DNA of 51,152 nucleotides from Marivivens sp. (GTDB lineage: Bacteria > Pseudomonadota > Alphaproteobacteria > Rhodobacterales > Rhodobacteraceae), in contig JAHEBU010000014.1 in the NCBI GenBank assembly GCA_024642115.1, forward strand, positions 1-51,152, in the 5' to 3' direction. The notes under the pieces were generated by a model. It worked only from the letters and a program-made list of their open reading frames with translations, did not search any database and was not told the origin of the DNA. A program made the position numbers and the translations under genes. Shown here one piece after another: positions 49,377 through 51,152 of the stretch (within the stretch, counting starts at the first letter, position 1; each line of letters opens with the position of its first letter).

Positions 49377-51032
49377 ATGTCCGAGCAAACTGGTCAGTTA
49401 TTCGCGCGACGCCGCAGGTGGGTCCTGCCCGACCCCTGGTCGGTGGGGGCGGCGGCGATTGCCATTCTGGTGCTGATGCCCATTCTGGCCGTCGGCTGGA
49501 TCGCCCTGACGCCTGCCGATAACATCTGGCCGCATCTGATCGCCACGACTTTGCCCCGCTATCTGGTGAACACGGGCATCTTGATGGTGGGGGTGGGCGT
49601 TTTGACCGCCGTGGTGGGCACCGGGACGGCCTGGCTGGTGGTCATGTACCGGTTTCCGGGTCGACGCTGGTTGCAATGGGCATTGCTGATGCCACTGGCC
49701 GTGCCGGCCTATGTGGGCGCCTATGCGCTGGTCGATTTTCTTGAGTTTGCGGGGCCGGTTCAGACCGGACTGCGCGCCATCATGGGCTGGCAAAGTGCGG
49801 CAGACTATTGGTTTCCCGCCATCCGCAGCCGGGGGGCGGCGGTGCTGGTGCTGGCGGCGGCCTCTTATCCTTATGTCTATCTGCTGGCCCGGGCGGCGTT
49901 CCGCGAACAGTCGGGCGCGTCGTTCGAGGTGGCCCGCGCGCTGGGCGTCGGCCCCTGGGGCCGGTTCTGGCGGGTGGGTCTGCCGCTGGCCCGTCCGGCC
50001 ATCGCCGCGGGCGTCGCCGTGGTGATGATGGAGGCGGTCAATGACTTTGGCACGGTCGATTATTTCGCCGTGCAGACGCTGACCACGGGTATTTTCAGCA
50101 TCTGGTTGCAGGGCGGCAATCTGGGCGGGGCGGCGCAAATCTCGGTCTGTGTGCTGGTGCTGATCGTGATCCTTGTGACGCTGGAAAAGGTGAGCCGTCG
50201 CAAGAGCCGGTTTTACGGAAGCGCCCGAGGGCAGCGCCCAGTCAGCCCCGAAGTGCTGCGGGGACGGGCCGGGGTTTTGGCCGCGCTGGCCTGCCTGATT
50301 CCGGTGGCCTTCGGGTTCGCCTTGCCGGTCCTAGTCTTGCTGGGCCACGCGCTGAGCCAGGCGGACTGGGTCGATCCTGGACTGGCGCAGGCGCTGATCC
50401 ATACGCTGACCACCGGGGGAATCGCCGCCGTTCTGACCGTGGGGGGGGGCCTGTTCATGGTGTACGGCGTCCGTTTGTCTGGCAAATCCTTGCCGCGCCT
50501 GCTGATGCCGGTGACCGCCATCGGATATGCCGCACCGGGGGCGGTTCTGGGCATTGGTATTCTGGTTCCGCTGGCCGCGCTGGACAACCGGGTGGCCGAT
50601 GCGGTGCTGGCTCTTACCGGACACGACCCCGGCCTGATCCTGACGGGGACGGCGACGGCGATTGTACTGGCCTACTGTGTGCGATTCTTTGCGATTGCCC
50701 AAGGGGCGGCCGATGCAGCGCTGGGCCGGGTCAGCCCCAGCCTGCCGATGGCGGCACGGTCGCTGGGGCGGACGGCAGGACAGACCCTGCGGGCGGTGCA
50801 TCTGCCGCTGATCCGGGCCTCGATCGGATCGACATTGCTGTTGGTGTTCGTGGACTGCGTCAAGGAACTGCCCGCCACACTGCTGCTGCGCCCGTTCAAC
50901 TACGACACCCTGGCGACACGGGTGCAGGGACAGGCAAGCCTGGAAAACATCGCCGGCGCCGCCCCCGCCGCCCTGATGATCACCGCGCTGGCGCTGGTGG
51001 CGGTGGGTCTGCTGGCACGAGCCAACAGGTAG
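49377..51032 (+). CDS. FbpB/SfuB-type iron(III) ABC transporter permease
   Basis: 551 residues, made of two tandem permease halves of about six membrane segments each. ATPase-contact (EAA) loops: ASFEVARALGVGPWGRFWRVGLPLARPAIAAG in the first half and LPMAARSLGRTAGQTLRAVHLPLIRASIGS in the second. This is the fused permease of the ferric-iron importer family; thiamine and phosphonate relatives are possible. No binding protein or ATPase gene lies beside it here, so the rest of the system is elsewhere. Confidence 0.92.
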   Translation: MSEQTGQLFARRRRWVLPDPWSVGAAAIAILVLMPILAVGWIALTPADNIWPHLIATTLPRYLVNTGILMVGVGVLTAVVGTGTAWLVVMYRFPGRRWLQWALLMPLAVPAYVGAYALVDFLEFAGPVQTGLRAIMGWQSAADYWFPAIRSRGAAVLVLAAASYPYVYLLARAAFREQSGASFEVARALGVGPWGRFWRVGLPLARPAIAAGVAVVMMEAVNDFGTVDYFAVQTLTTGIFSIWLQGGNLGGAAQISVCVLVLIVILVTLEKVSRRKSRFYGSARGQRPVSPEVLRGRAGVLAALACLIPVAFGFALPVLVLLGHALSQADWVDPGLAQALIHTLTTGGIAAVLTVGGGLFMVYGVRLSGKSLPRLLMPVTAIGYAAPGAVLGIGILVPLAALDNRVADAVLALTGHDPGLILTGTATAIVLAYCVRFFAIAQGAADAALGRVSPSLPMAARSLGRTAGQTLRAVHLPLIRASIGSTLLLVFVDCVKELPATLLLRPFNYDTLATRVQGQASLENIAGAAPAALMITALALVAVGLLARANR

Positions 51033-51073
51033 GCTGGACAGGTGCGCCCGGGGCAGGTAAAGGACCGCCCAGT

Positions 51074-51149
51074 GCCCCTATAGCTCAGCTGGTAGAGCGT
51101 CTGATTTGTAATCAGAGGGTCGGGAGTTCGAGTCTCTCTGGGGGCACCA
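51074..51149 (+). tRNA. tRNA-Thr (anticodon UGU)
   Basis: 76 nucleotides, including an encoded CCA. Acceptor stem GCCCCTA/TGGGGGC (one wobble pair), D-arm AGCTCAGCTGGTAGAGC, anticodon stem TCTGA/TCAGA with loop TTTGTAA (anticodon TGT), T-arm GGGAG-TTCGAGT-CTCTC. All parts fold as a standard tRNA; anticodon UGU reads threonine codons. Confidence 0.97.
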
Positions 51150-51152
51150 TTT

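Noticed and set aside
51074-51149. tRNA-Thr as an island attachment site
   Set aside because: tRNA genes often serve as integration sites, but no integrase or repeated 3' end is visible within the window.

Overview
The window reads as about 51 kb of chromosome from a member of the Rhodobacteraceae (Alphaproteobacteria, Roseobacter/Rhodobacter relatives). The evidence is high GC, dense gene packing with many 1-4 bp start/stop overlaps, and gene neighbourhoods typical of that family: a complex I NDUFA12-type subunit next to mlaD, a DUF2155 protein, aat and accC-accB; a BigR/SqrR-type sulfide regulon; an EF-P that starts MKVIASS; a GapR-type DUF2312 protein; and an ScfR/RamB-type acyl-CoA regulator. 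I see no rRNA, CRISPR array, transposase or phage gene. The one RNA gene is tRNA-Thr(UGU) at the right end.

Layout. 0.25-3 kb: small housekeeping genes (a short acidic protein, an M48 lipoprotein protease, a hemolysin-III-like membrane protein, diacylglycerol kinase, a DUF6455 protein). 3-6.3 kb: a tightly coupled minus-strand operon of a PlcP-like phosphoesterase, a GT21-like lipid glycosyltransferase, a DedA protein and a GT2 glycosyltransferase, probably for glycolipid remodelling. 6.5-12.3 kb: a minus-strand extracytosolic flavin module (DUF2271 protein, PepSY-diflavin reductase fusion, ApbE), divergent from an OmpR-type two-component system. 12.4-20 kb: rimO, a membrane-anchored EEP phosphatase, the NDUFA12/mlaD/DUF2155 group, aat, accC and accB.

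20-33.2 kb: a minus-strand operon encoding a branched-chain-amino-acid-type ABC importer and ending in acetyl-CoA synthetase. It is divergent from an ScfR-type regulator, a stand-alone receiver, a small membrane protein and an SLC5-fused (CrbS-type) histidine kinase, followed by a FliM/FliN-like protein. I read this as a carboxylate or acetate uptake, sensing and activation locus. 33.2-34.8 kb: a gene-poor gap and a Hint-domain gene broken by an in-frame TAA. 34.9-37.6 kb: the BigR sulfide/persulfide detoxification genes. 37.8-41.9 kb: an acyl-CoA dehydrogenase, an APH-type kinase and a FadB-like protein lacking its NAD-binding domain, resembling a 4-hydroxyacyl-CoA pathway. 42-51 kb: gapR, a cytochrome b561-like/molybdopterin oxidoreductase pair, epmA/efp, a GNAT, MtfA-type peptidase, an MDR oxidoreductase, an unidentified conserved-looking protein, an FbpB-type permease and tRNA-Thr.

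The most interesting parts are the flavin module, in which the DUF2271 protein carries a D-x-x-T-G-A-S motif like ApbE flavinylation sites, the acetate/carboxylate locus, and the acyl-CoA cluster with the domain-deleted FadB homologue. All function calls come from reading the sequence; no database search was run.
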